This document shows positions 48,469-60,045 of a stretch of DNA of 64,000 nt, piece by piece. How positions within the stretch are numbered: the first letter of the stretch is position 1; each line of letters starts with the position of its first letter. The DNA comes from Warburgia ugandensis. Its lineage: Eukaryota; Streptophyta; Magnoliopsida; Canellales; Canellaceae. Under the pieces are notes generated by a model. It was not told where the DNA came from. It saw nothing but the letters and a program-made list of their open reading frames with translations, and made no database searches. The stretch spans positions 40,303,880 through 40,367,879 of the forward strand of contig CP141132.1 of assembly GCA_035236585.1 (NCBI GenBank). Reading direction: 5' to 3'. The position numbers and the translations under genes are program-made.

Positions 48469-50760
48469 TATATTTATTTCAACTAAGGGCTTTGATTTTG
48501 ATATTTGTAATGTTATTTATGAGTTTTAGAATAAAAACAAAGAAACATTGAAGAAACATAAATAAGCCTATAAACATGGGTGGAAGACAAATTTTCTTAA
48601 GGAAAATTCTGATGAAACGTGAAAATAGAAACAATAAAATGAATAAGTTCATAAATATAGGCACACAAGTTTCTAATAATCATTGCCTTTGAAAATTTTT
48701 TTTGTAATAATTGAAATAACAAACTACAAGTAAGATATATATTGAGAGTAAAAAATAAACAAAAAAGTATATAAAATAAAGAAGAAAAAGTATTACTTTG
48801 GTATAAGAGATGCATAGAAATAAAATACTATGTTACACTAGCATCTTGTTGAGAGATGCATAGAAATAAAATATAAGTATTACTTTGGTATAAAAGAAGA
48901 AATACTATTTAAAGAACATAAGAATGAAAAATTAAAGTTCTTATAAAATCAAAAACAAGTTTCATAGAATCTTGTTGAGAAAACGTATATTGACAAATAT
49001 AAATATTAAATGAATATATTAGTATCGATATCACTTATAAATATAAAATCCTCAAATTTCTCAAGTCAAACCTATATTGATTCATACTCTTAAGGGTTTT
49101 TCTTCTTCTTTCTTTTTCTTTTGTGGTTGAATGTAGTAGATGTAGATGATATTTATATTTGAGTGCCTAAATCTACGGAACTCTTTATGAAATGACAAAA
49201 CCAAGTGAAAAGTGAGGTTCATAGTATTTGTTTAGGAATGACAAACTACAGTACATTTTGACCCTTTATTGGTAGTTTTGATCCATATCGGCTTATACAT
49301 ATAGTGGATGACATGTTAGACTAATGGATCAACATTTTGGTTGGTATAGATGGTTGCACTTCCTTGTTTTGTAAGCACAATACAAGCCAACATACTGTAC
49401 GTGGACATTCTGGCCATGCTCTGCATGTTATATCATGCATACATTTTTGATTGAAACATAAACCATGAGCAGTAAAAGTTTACTCCACCCATAAATCAAG
49501 TGAATGTTTCTTCTGATTGAAGCATTGTTGCATTGCTATTCAATACCTATTGAAAAGGAAATGCTATTTGGAGAACTATTGAATATAGAAATAGATGTAA
49601 GTTTGTCCAGGGAATAACTTCCCATCATTGTTCTCAAACTATTATAAACCAATTTCTCTTTGATCATGATGTTGACACAAGACTTGTTCTATGATGCATG
49701 ACTTACCATGCCTCTAGAATATACAATCATGATGACTGTGGAAATTTAGCATTTGTAGCTGGTCTCAATTCTAAGGACTTCATGAACTCTCTAATTCATA
49801 TAGTTGTTCGAGATTCTTGCATTTATTTGATATGATTTCATAAAGAAATCTCAATATATTTAAATTTAAGGGCTGCAATGTAGCATAACTTTTGTCGTAA
49901 TAAGGAGATATTTAAAATATGATATATTTATTTTACTCATCAAAATAACCAAGGACCTACATAATGTAATACACTAAGTATAAGAAATGTTCGGTAACTT
50001 GTATTATACTATAAAATTGGTATGTGATACATGTTACATGGTCTAATCTTGATTTAAAACTTTAGGATTTTGGAAAGGAATATACCAAGGTTACACAAGT
50101 ATGCTTAAACCACTCAAATCAAGATCTGGGTTTTCTGGAATCTTACCTGTGAGTTAGGCTCTTCATACTAAGTGAGATGATCAGCTCGGATATCTGATCT
50201 GAGCACTCATCTTCTCCATCGACTGCCTACCAATTCTAGTTCCAAAACCCTTCTTCTCCTCTCTGGCATGACGCATCTTCTCCGATGAGCAAGGCTACTC
50301 CATTAGCTGGCTTTTGTAGAAAATTCTATTTATTTTTTGCCACTTTGGGTTGTGGGGCTTACTTCCTAGCCCTAGTGGGAGCAGCTACTAGCGTTATATG
50401 TCATTGGGCGGCCAAAAGGTTCCCATGAGTAAGTTAGTTTGGGGGACCGAAGGTAGTTCTCCATACACCGGGCACGTAGCTTATCGAATCAATTGCTACA
50501 CGGATGGGAATGCATGCTATGAAAGAAAGGGTCGAGTTTGATACATCAGCCGTCTACTCAATATCCTTGTACGAGTCCATAATCACTACATGAGATGAAC
50601 CTAGGTTTGATCTCTGGCACGAACGGCTACTCCCCACTTGTCTCTTTCCTCCCTCTTCTCCTTCTCCTTCTCCTTCTTCTTCCCCTTCTTCCTCTTCTTC
50701 TTTGTTTTTTCCCATCGGGTGTCCTCTCTTCCTATGTGTCGGGTTGGGGAAGACCATAAC
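48469..50760. other. unassigned DNA, AT-rich then GC-richer
   Basis: 48469-49250 is AT-rich with local direct repeats ('gatgcatagaaataaaata' at about 48810 and 48855, 'attactttggtataa' twice). 49250-50040 looks like unique sequence without a readable gene. 50100-50760 is GC-richer and ends in a CTT-rich tract (about 50640-50715) that makes a poly-Glu frame on the minus strand. No protein, tRNA or rRNA motif was recognised. Confidence 0.4.
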
Positions 50761-50775
50761 TTAAGTAGGAGCCAG

Positions 50776-51686
50776 TGACTTTTATTATCATTTACAATAA
50801 AAGACTTTAAAAGTCACCTACTTTTGAAGTCATTTATAGCAAACAACTTTGAAAACTAATATATTTTCAATTCAAATATACATATATAAAGTCATTTATA
50901 GCAAACGACTTTAAAAACTAATATATTTTCAATTCAAATATATATATACTTTAGTACTTTACAATATCTTACATAAATACAAAATGAAGATGGTTTTTTA
51001 TGATACTCAGCATTGATTCATGCATTGTTTACACGCACAGACATATAAACAAACATATGAACAAGGAAATCAAAGTATTTTTTTATTAGATCCAATGTTA
51101 TATATATATATTAAATGTTACATATTATTATATCTTATCAATACAATATCATGATCAAAGAGCTAATCTAAAGGATAAAAGGATAGAGATAGACAAAGGA
51201 CCAAAGGAGGAGGCCATCATGCCACCTATGATGAGAAGACCATGAACATGGGATACAGGAAAAAATGAGATGACTTTGACATTTTATAGAAGAACAAGGA
51301 TTTTTGAAGTTGTTTAGTTATAAATGACTTTAAAAGTATAAACTATTGAAGTTGTTTGAGACAAACGACTTTAAAAGTATAAACTTTTGAAGTCATTTGA
51401 TACAAAATACTTCAAAAGTATACACTTATTTTGGGGCTAAGAGGAATTTTAAGCGGGAAAGGAGTTGTAAAGTCATTTGGCACTAAACAACTTTAAAACT
51501 CTTTTTAGGTTTAAAATCCTCTTAGCACCAAAATAAATCTAAACTTTTGAAGCCATTTAGTCCTAAACGACTTTAAAACTCTTTTCTCATTTAAAATTCC
51601 TCTTAGCACCAAAATAAATCTATACTTTTGAAGTCGTTTGACTCAAATGACTTCAAAGTTAAATCACTTTTAAACATTCTAAAGTG
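50776..51686. mobile_element. CACTA-like subterminal repeat region, probably a non-autonomous fragment
   Basis: At least a dozen words of the type 'cgactttaaaagt', 'cttttgaagtcgttt' and 'aagtcatttatagcaaac' in both orientations, in two clusters (50794-50945 and 51300-51680). Between the clusters is a third, weaker copy of the 100-bp repeat of the CACTA element at 32413 and 33172. It also has an internal duplication ('cctcttagcaccaaaataaa' at about 51520 and 51598). The right edge falls where similarity of C1 to element B stops. Ends are not proven. Confidence 0.65.
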
Positions 51687-53078
51687 TATAAGGATTCAAA
51701 GTTCCAAAACTGAGTAGAGGTCCTCAATGAATATTTGTTTGAACAACTTTCTTTTCTTTTGAATGTGCTAATGTGAATATCTTTTCTATCTTTCCTTTTT
51801 CTTCACTTTTCTTTTTGTTTTGATACTTATCTTTTTCTTTCTTTTCTTTGTATTTTTTTATCTTTGAGGTAAAGGCTTTCTTTTATGTAAATACTTTAAT
51901 AATTTTCACTTCTTAGACTTTTATCCTTTTTCTTCTTTTTCTACCATCTCTACTCATTTTCAAAGGGTCTAACTAGTGGTATAACATATTGGGTAGGTTT
52001 TATATCTTTGGTCTAAAATAAGGATGGCCTATCTCATTTCCTAGGTTTCCCAAAACCTATCTAATTCAATAAATGTTCAAGAAAGAAGGTTAACACTCTT
52101 AGTTGGTTCCTGCCATTTTGACCAAAATAAAGAATACTGGGATCTTTCAAAGTAATGCACATTGAAGAAAGCATGGAATTATTTACAACCTTTAGAAAAA
52201 AAATGATGACCTTTAATACTCAGAGAGTATATAGGTCTCCATTGGTTTCCTCAGGGTCTCTAAGTTATAACCATACATTAGTCTAGACTTATGCATTGTT
52301 TGTAAATGTGTTTTGATATTTAACTTTCATAACATACTTTAGGACAAGAAAAAATGCAGAATTAACCATGTGCATTTCTACTAAGAAGTTAAAGTGTGGA
52401 AATACTAAACTTTAGACAATCCATTTCTTATCATAATAAAGGAACTTTGACCTTAAAAACTTGAAAAGAATCATAAGAAAAAATGTTTCAAAAATATAAG
52501 AAAAAATTAAAAATCTCATGCATATCTATACCCCGAAACTAAAACTAAACATTGTCCTCAATGTTTTGAAAACATCAAACTCCTATATGATAAATGAGTG
52601 ATGTGGAACAATGAGACTCTAAAATCCATGGGTTGCATCCCAGTGAGCACTAAGGTTAACATCTTCAGCCAAACATATTCTATAACTAATATAACTATCC
52701 TAAACCTAACAATGAAATAGAAAAATTTTCATGCCATTTCAAAATTTCACAGTAATAAATAGACATTCTTAGCCTTGAAGTTTCTTGTGGTAGTAACATT
52801 ATGACACAGTAGACCACCACGATTTTGGATTTGGTGAAACCACATTAAAATTGATGACCCCTCATTTTTAGAATTTCATGGTAGTTAATAAATATCCTTC
52901 ACCTTGAAATTGGAGGTGGTGGTAACTGGATAGAAGAATAGACCACCTTAAATTTTGTTTGACCATTTTGAAATGAATGGCCCCTCTTTTCATGAAATTG
53001 AGAGATAATGATGCATGTAGCAATCAATTCATGTTTTTCCCCCTTCTCCCTTACATTTTCCTAAAACTAGGGTATAAG

Positions 53079-54370
53079 CTAATTGTGCACTTTCCTAAAA
53101 GTTGTTCTTGATCTATTAGAGGCAAGGTTATGGTAAGCCTTAAGCCCTATGTCATCAATGGACCCTTCTTCTTCTTGTTCTTCTTGCATAGGTAAGATTT
53201 CATGTGGGCTTATATTTGGGGTTTGATCAAATACAATCTGTAGGTCCCAATTAGGTACATCTTCTATATTGCAAAGCTCAAATTGATTTTTAAGATATGT
53301 AGAGGGTTCCACTCAATCTTGCCATTGATAAGTGTATACTAAAGGCTCAGTGTTTAAATATTCATTCTCTTCATCGATGGATATCTCATCATCATAATCA
53401 TAAAAAATAGCAGGAGTGACTCGAGTGGATATGAGTTGGAGGATTGCATGGATGGTTGGTAATCTTGTGGCTCAAAATGATCATATGATATTTCCATCTA
53501 TTATCCATATTAATTGTCAAGGATGGTTGAAAACTCTGTGGCTTAGAAGGATTATAAGAAATTTTCATCCTATTATTATTAATAATGGGCACCTTATTAT
53601 TCTTAATTGTTTCAAATTCCTCAATCCCTTCCATATATGCAGCATGGACTTGACCCATCTCTTTACAACATTGTTTAGTCAATTTGAAATATAACCAAAA
53701 GGGCTCTTCTAATACTTGTTTCATCTGTGCTACAGGCAATGACTCAAAAGACTCATATGGTTGTGGCATTGGAGTGCGGGAAAAGGGCTAATTAAGTTGG
53801 AACCATGATGGATGTCCCTAATATTCTTGAAAATCATGGTAGGGTTGAGCAGGTGAGACCATGATGGTTCTTCCTGATAATTCTAAGACCATGGTTGTTC
53901 ATGATGTCTAGCCAATCCGTTATAGTCTTCTTAGTTTGTCTCAAGATAATAATTGCTAGGTTTAGGGAATGCAATGGGTGCATCCACTTGCTCCTAATAA
54001 TTTCCATTATAGCTACAGCTTGGTGGCCATGAAGTAGAGGGATACGGAGGTTCAAAAGAGGCATAATCATTCTACTAAGGTTGTTAATATGATCTAGTAT
54101 AATAATTCTCATACTGAGGTTGTTGATATGACTTAGTATAGGAATTATCATACTAGGGTTGTTGATATGTCCCAATATTTTTCTTAGAAGCAAAGAACCT
54201 ATTCAAGTGATTATCTATTTTCTCCATCATAGTGTCTAATCTATTATATCTATTGGACTAAGCATGAGTATGCCATGCCTCTATTTCACAAATATTCTTA
54301 TAAGGTATTTGATTGAGACAAAAATAGTATGAAAATGGTTTCCTATCTCCTTCTTGGTAGGCCATTGTAG
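53079..54370 (-). pseudogene. gag-like region of element C1 (degenerate)
   Basis: The minus strand encodes, in broken frames, Tyr/Gln/Pro-rich repeats (SYQQPQYEN), FEPPYPSTSWPP, then FDDEISIDEENE-like acidic text and a final stretch NQFELCNIEDVPNWDLQIV. The pieces match element B (DEETSIDEENE; LEDVPN*DL). The two longest open frames are 53398-53769 and 53834-54193, the second in a different frame from the repeats. Stops and shifts show it is not functional. No zinc knuckle was seen. Confidence 0.55.
54065..54180 (-). repeat. 39-bp tandem repeat in the gag-like region
   Basis: Three imperfect units, each translating to about 13 residues of the form (S/T)YQQPxYxNxYT. The period is a multiple of three, so the repeat grew while the region was coding. 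Confidence 0.75.
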
Positions 54371-54529
54371 TCAAAACAAATCATTATATACAACAAATAC
54401 ATACTTGTTTTTTTATGTAAATTTAATGAAAAACCCTAACTAAATTATGCATCCTAACTCTAAATGATGCACAATCAATCCCTAATAGTCTACTAACAAG
54501 CTGAATTATTGATCTTTGTAGGGTGGTAG

Positions 54530-54925
54530 CTTTTAGGTCTAAATCTAGACAGGCCCTCCTTCTGTCCAGGCTTGACCATTGCTTTTCAATTAGGTTCTGC
54601 TCAAAGTGGTAAATATAATTCTCATGTGAGGAGACATTTAGACCTCAACAAGCGTCAACAAAAGGAATGGAAAAATCACTTGGATTTTGGATACCCATTA
54701 TAACCATGATGCTTAGACTTAGAAGCCACAGGAGTGACAACAGATCTCCTCCTAAAAGAGACCTACAAGCTCAAAACCCCAAGTCTCTTACTACTTTATT
54801 TTAAATTATGCCTTAGGGACTGGGATCACAAACATACAAGGAATTGAATTGATTACCTAATTGGGTCAAGGATCTGGTGATGAAATTCAATCCTTATCTT
54901 ATAAGGGTTTCTATGAGGCCCTTAC
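54530..54925 (-). repeat. shared GAGG module, copy in the leader of C1
   Basis: Core at 54621-54646, one base shorter and with a weaker third arm. In plus-strand order: 'aggtctaaatctagac', 'caaagtggtaaat', core, 'aagcgtcaac', 'aggatctggtgatga', 'aatccttat' and 'gcccttacta', the same as A1 7580-7935. Confidence 0.72.
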
Positions 54926-55494
54926 TATCAACGTGTTTCACCCACCATAAAGCAGTAAACATGCAATGTGAAACAAGAAAAAGAAACTAATGCTTACCTA
55001 TATGCTATCTAGCAAAGTAAACTTTGTTAAATAGGTGCAATCTAATGCAACAAGTATAATGAATAACCCTAGACTATATGGATTACGCTGCCAACCAATA
55101 TGAAAATTACACTAAATGCAACTACACAGAAAATAAAACAGAGTGAGAGAAGCTTACAATGGGGTTTTTGATGAAGAACAAGTGTGGGACACCATACCCA
55201 ACACTTAGCCTATATTATGATAAACCATTTAAAATGAAGTAAAGACTTGCAAATCATAATGGGGCCTCACTACAAGTTCACTCAAAAACCTAATCTAAGA
55301 AAGCAAGTAAATCCTAATTTGATGAAGCCACTCTTTTTGCCAAATTCCGCTCTCACAAAATAAGAATAATGGTCAATTTGTGAGGAATTAGAAAAATGTG
55401 TAGATATGGTGCAAAAATCCTAATCTAATGCAACCTAAACAATGACTAAAGATAAACAATCCAAATAAAGATCCAACCACAAAGCCATTGTGAT

Positions 55495-55512
55495 TCCTCA
55501 GCAATGGTCCTA
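55495..55512 (-). other. tRNA primer-binding site of C1 (decayed)
   Basis: TAGGACCATTGCTGAGGA on the minus strand after 'caccaagttttt'. The differences from the standard Athila/Tat site (TGGCGCCGTTGCCGGGGA) are mostly G-to-A or C-to-T, as expected from loss of methylated C. Confidence 0.75.
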
Positions 55513-55518
55513 AAAACT

Positions 55519-58080
55519 TGGTGTAGGTTTAAAATTACTAATAAGCACACAAATCAAGGTAGTATTGCACGCTAGAGAGGTCGATTCCAATGAGGAATCT
55601 CAAACATTTGTATGTTGGATGGATCTCATTTAAAGTGCTTAATTTCAACCAAAGAGAGAGTTTGAATTGGATTTGAATTTAAATTAGGAAAGTAAATGAC
55701 AAAAGAAAGGAAATATGCATGAAATTAGAAACTACAAATAAAAGAAACTTGCCAAAAGTGAGACTTTCTTAAACTAGAATTAGAAACTTTCTAAAAATAA
55801 AATTTCTAAAACCAAATGAGATTTTTTTTTAAAAGTAAAATAATATGAAAACAAATAATTAACAATTTTTAAACTAAGATTACTCAAATAAACAATGCAA
55901 GGCTTAAAGAGAAATCACCCAAAATCCATGCACATGATCCATGGGATGGTGTGCATGGTTCATGGGTTGAAAACTACTCAAAATTCAACTAACTTATGTT
56001 CTAATCAAAGCACTTAATAATCAACTAAAGAGCTAAATAGGTTCTAAAGGAATCAAGCAAATATGATGCATTGACTGCTGGAAACTAACCATGAACTTTG
56101 AATGAAAAAAATTCTAGATTACAAGTATTTTAGAAACTCAAATCAAACCTAGCATGGAAAGTAATTGAACTAGCACTTTTTGTGCAAGATAATACTCAAG
56201 ATCTAAAATAAATTAATACTATAAACAAGTATAAACAATGATCCTGAAAGAACTTTATTAATTGAATACTAAAGTACATCAAATATAGTGCTCATTACAC
56301 ATATTTTATAACATGAAAAATACAGTCTTCTCATACTTAGAACATGACTCAAATTAAACATCCAACACACTCAAAGGCTCTCAAACTAAAATAAGATGAC
56401 ATGTATTTGAAATCCAAGAGAAAGATGGTTGTAATGATGGGGCTAGTTAAGGCAAAAAATGCCTAGAACTAGTTCCAAATTCAAGCGAAAAAATGTAGAA
56501 TTCAAGGAGGAAAATTTATGATTCAAGCCTTTCCTTCTCTTTGATGTTACTACTAGAGGAGAACTAGCTTGGATATTTGATGAATAAATGAGAAAAACTA
56601 ATAAATCGTAGACAAAGAACTAAGGAAAAGCTAGGAGGAATTATGAGAGTGAAAGCAAAATCAAAATGAGGAAGCAAGGCAATGGAAGTAAAGTAATGAA
56701 AACAAAGTACTAATCTAGAACTCAAGAGCAAAAAAAAATGAAAAAGACTTGAGAAATTCAATAAAAAGCATACCAAAAGAATTTCAATGCTCTAAAGATC
56801 ACCAAGCTAGAGTACAACTTTTCAAGGTTTTGTCACCAAACCTCAACTTTGTAAAAGAAAAACATGGAGGGGATTTGTAGATGCTAGGTTTCCAATTGCA
56901 TGAAGACTTAATCTCAAAAAGGTAAAGTGGATCTAGATCTAGATCTATGATTTCAATCAGAGAACATTAGGTGGAGAGTTAGGTAAGCAAGTGACAACAT
57001 GCTAACTACCATGAAATTGGAGAGGGGGGAGGCGTCACCTTCTTAGGAAGGTGGCATGGAGCTCCTCCCCTCCTAAATGGAGGGCTTGGCTATTGTAAAG
57101 GGAGAAAAAGGATTAGGAAAAATGGGGAAAGATCTAGGGTTTTGAAGAGTTTTGATTTGAAATAGATCTAGGGGTTTCCTATTTAGGAAACGACCTAAAA
57201 TGACAACTAAGCAAAGGGGAAGGCATCAGCTTCTTAGGAAGGTGGCTCCCTCCCTAAGCCAAAAACTTGGAAACCCTAGTTAGGTGGGTGGAAAGGATGG
57301 AAAATGGAAAGTAAAAAGTGGGATTTCTCTCTTGATTGGTCCATCTATAAATGACCATCTTACCTTTTACAAATATCACTCAAAACCTTCTAATTATCCC
57401 TTAAAAATCATAGTTTTGACATAGGATAATTGCTTGAAATAGTCCGTCAATAGTAATCACTGCATATGGTTTGATGGCTCACTTTGATGGTTCATTCTTT
57501 CATGGCTTGAATGGCCAACTCCCTTGGCTTCAAAGTTTGAATGGCTTGGCTTCCTTAGGTTTCCTAGTTAAACGTGGTAACCTCAAGCATGCTTCCAATT
57601 CTCAAGCAATGTAGTGGAATTGCATGGCTTTCTACATCGGTCCTTTTAATAACCTTTGATTGTTTCCTTGCTTTCCCTAGGAAAATTTTTAGGAGTTTTG
57701 CACCACAACAAAACATGAATTTTGTGGATCTCTTGCAGGGCTCCACCTCCAAACCATAGACAGTGGCATGCTGCCCCTACACCCCCGGTGAGCTAACTGC
57801 ATAGCTCAACTCGCAAAAAACTCTGTGAAACATAATATAGGTCATTGGATCATCTTCTCACTTCCTACAAAAGAGTAAAAACCCTAATTAAATTATATAA
57901 ATTTATGATAATTCACATTCTCTGGATTTGCTTTTGAACCTACAGAATATCTAACTTTTGAATTATTAGGTCAGAAATGCTTGTGCTATAAATTTTTTAA
58001 AAAACCATGGGATAATGCCTATAATTTATAACTCATGGACTACTAATTGAGTACTTTTATAAAAAATTGAACATTTATCA
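55519..58080 (-). repeat. 5' LTR of element C1, 2562 bp
   Basis: Sense start TGATAAATGTTC, matching TGATAAGTGCC of element B, and a sense end CACCA before the primer-site motif. It includes the 'ggaatcgacctct...gcgtgcaatactacc' stretch typical of the end of Athila/Tat LTRs. It directly abuts a pol fragment at 58081. Open frames such as 56564-56776 and 57564-57759 have no recognisable content. Confidence 0.78.
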
Positions 58081-58690
58081 GTATCCATGGGATCATCTTA
58101 GGTTTAGCATCCTTCTTAGAAAGAAGGTATTTCAATGCTATGTGGTCTAAATAGATAATGGTCTTACATCCTAACAAGTAAGGTTGAAACTTATCCAATG
58201 CTATAACAACTGCCAAAAACTCTTTTTCTGTAATGGAATAATTGACTTAGGCATCACTGAGTATCTTGTTAGCATGATATATCACCTGGGTGAGTTTATC
58301 AATACGCTGCCCCAACATAGCCCCAATCACGTAATCTGAAGCATCACACATAATTTCAAATGGTGCACACCTATTTGATGGTCAAATAATAAGCATATAA
58401 GTTAATTTAGCTCAAATGCTTTCATATAATTGTCATCAAAGTTAAAAGTTGCCTCCTTTGTAAGTAAATTACATAGGTGCTTAGCCATTTTACTAAAGTC
58501 CTTGATGAATTTCCTATAGAAACCAATATGGACTAAAATGAGTAGATTTCCTTCACCATCCTCATAGGAGGAAGGTTAGAGATTAAATCCACTTTAGATT
58601 TATCTATTTCTATGCCATTCTGTCATATGATGTAGCCTAAACCAATACCATGTTGTACCATAAAATAATTTAACACTAAATTATTCCCCT
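58081..58690 (-). pseudogene. Athila/Tat pol fragment: end of reverse transcriptase plus RNase H
   Basis: 58690-58470 encodes GIGLGYII and NGIEIDKSKVDLISNLPP, matching the RT end 'G(I/V)(V/L)LGH.(I/V)S..GIEVD..K(I/V).(V/L)I..LPPP'. 58373-58081 gives a long RNase H stretch: APFEIMCDASDYVIGAMLGQ, then LTQVIYHANKILSDA, stop, VNYSITEKEFLAVVIALDKF and KKDAKPKMIPW. This is characteristic of Athila/Tat elements, including the conserved CDASD and TEKE acidic residues. It ends abruptly at the C1 LTR. This is the only polymerase remnant in the window and supports the class of B and C. Confidence 0.92.
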
Positions 58691-58725
58691 GACACCTAGC
58701 ATGGAGAAGTTTTAAATGTTGCAGG

Positions 58726-59641
58726 TGGTGTAGCATTAAAATTACTTGCAATAGCATGATTCAAAGTAGTATTACATGCAAGAGAGGTCAATGCCACAAG
58801 GAATCTCACAAATTTATATGTTGGATGGATCTTATTTAAAGTGCTTAACTTCAAACAAAGAGAGAGATTGAATTGGATTTGAATTTGGATTTGGATTTAA
58901 TCTAAGAAAGTAAATGACAAAAAAAAGGAAATATGCATGAATCTAGAAACTACAATTAAAAGAAAATTTCTAAAATTAAAACTATTCCATGGAATTAGAA
59001 ACTAACTTAACTAACATGCATTCAATTAAAGAAAACTAATGCAAACTATAATGAAATAAATCAACCAGCTTAAGGAAACTTACTAAAATGGAAACTTTCC
59101 TAAACAAGAAACATTCTACAAGTGAAATTTTCTAAAACTAAAAAAAAAAAAAAAAACTTTCTTAACCTAAAGTAAAATGCAAACAACTAAATAGCAACTA
59201 CTAAATAAGATTAAGAAACTAAATTAACTAAAAATCAAAGAGGAATGTAACCTAGTTCCACGAGCATGATCCATGGATTATGCGCATGGTTCATAGATTG
59301 AAAAATGACTTTAATTGATGATTTAAAGCCAATCTATCATGAGAGCTAACCAATCAACTTAATTAACTACCTAAAAAGCTAAATGAGTACCTAAGGATTC
59401 AGCAATTAAGATGTTTAGATGGCTAGAAACAAAGCATAAAGATTAAGGAGAAAATTTCTAAGTACTTAAGAACATCAACTTAAATCAAGCATATAAAGCA
59501 ACTGAACAAGTAACTTTTATGTAGGATAATGGCCCATATCTAAATCCAGCTACATTTGCTCCCATTCCCTTGCTCGTAAAGCTCAGATGATTGGGCTAAT
59601 CGATAACTTTCCTATGCCTACCTAAGGTATTGATGGGATAT
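58726..59641 (-). repeat. C2: second C-type LTR, part next to A4
   Basis: Colinear with C1 from its sense end (ctacacca) upward: 'gtagtattacatgcaagagaggtcaatgcc', 'atatgttggatggatc' and 'aaagagagagattgaattgg'. Unlike C1 it is not followed by a recognisable primer site; the next thing in sense is the pol fragment. A4 interrupts it. Confidence 0.7.
59140..59156 (+). repeat. A17 homopolymer
   Basis: Seventeen consecutive A residues inside C2, expanded from the shorter A/T run at the equivalent place in C1 (about 55820). Confidence 0.9.
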
Positions 59642-60006
59642 TAAGATACCCAGGTTTTTCATGAAATTTTTTTGTTCATTTATTTTTAAAAGGTGGCATG
59701 CCTCTAATTTTAAAATTCAAAAATAGCAGAAGATAGTTTTCTTTGAAATTCATTTTTCCAAAACCCTGGGTATCACTTCACTCCCATACTATACATAATA
59801 TAGTTTTTATAGAAGATAGATATACATTTTATGAAACAACCAAGACTCATCCAGTGGTTCACATACACAGCCCCTATAATCATTATATTAAATGTCCAAA
59901 TAGCATAATCCAAAATGCAAAACTTTAACAAAATATATACTTGAGCACAGAAGTATAGTTGTTGATCTCCTCTTGCTTATGTATGTCTTCTCTTATCTGT
60001 CTATAT

Positions 60007-60045
60007 CTGAGATATTGTAAACATGAAACATTTACAATATCTCAG
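60007..60045 (-). other. conserved hairpin in A4
   Basis: Perfect 15-bp arms, CTGAGATATTGTAAA and complement, with a 9-nt loop, 365 bp from the terminus. It is kept although most of the unit has diverged. Confidence 0.9.

Larger units (their letters stand above)
51690..58080 (-). mobile_element. element C1: Athila/Tat-like gag-only LTR retrotransposon, 3'-truncated
   Basis: Minus-strand order: 5' LTR (58080 to 55519), primer site (55512 to 55495), leader with the GAGG module, gag-like region, purine-rich 3' interior, then loss at about 51690 beside the CACTA-like repeats. It matches element B in layout and sequence but has no A insertion in its leader. The 3' LTR is missing. Confidence 0.78.

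Noticed and set aside
50100-50640. GC-richer stretch considered as an organellar DNA insertion
   Set aside because: It differs in composition from its surroundings, but I could not match it to any plastid or mitochondrial gene by reading; only a database comparison could settle it.
50554-50757. Glu/Gly-rich minus-strand frame
   Set aside because: Produced by a CTT/CTC microsatellite-like run; no conserved protein sequence on either side.
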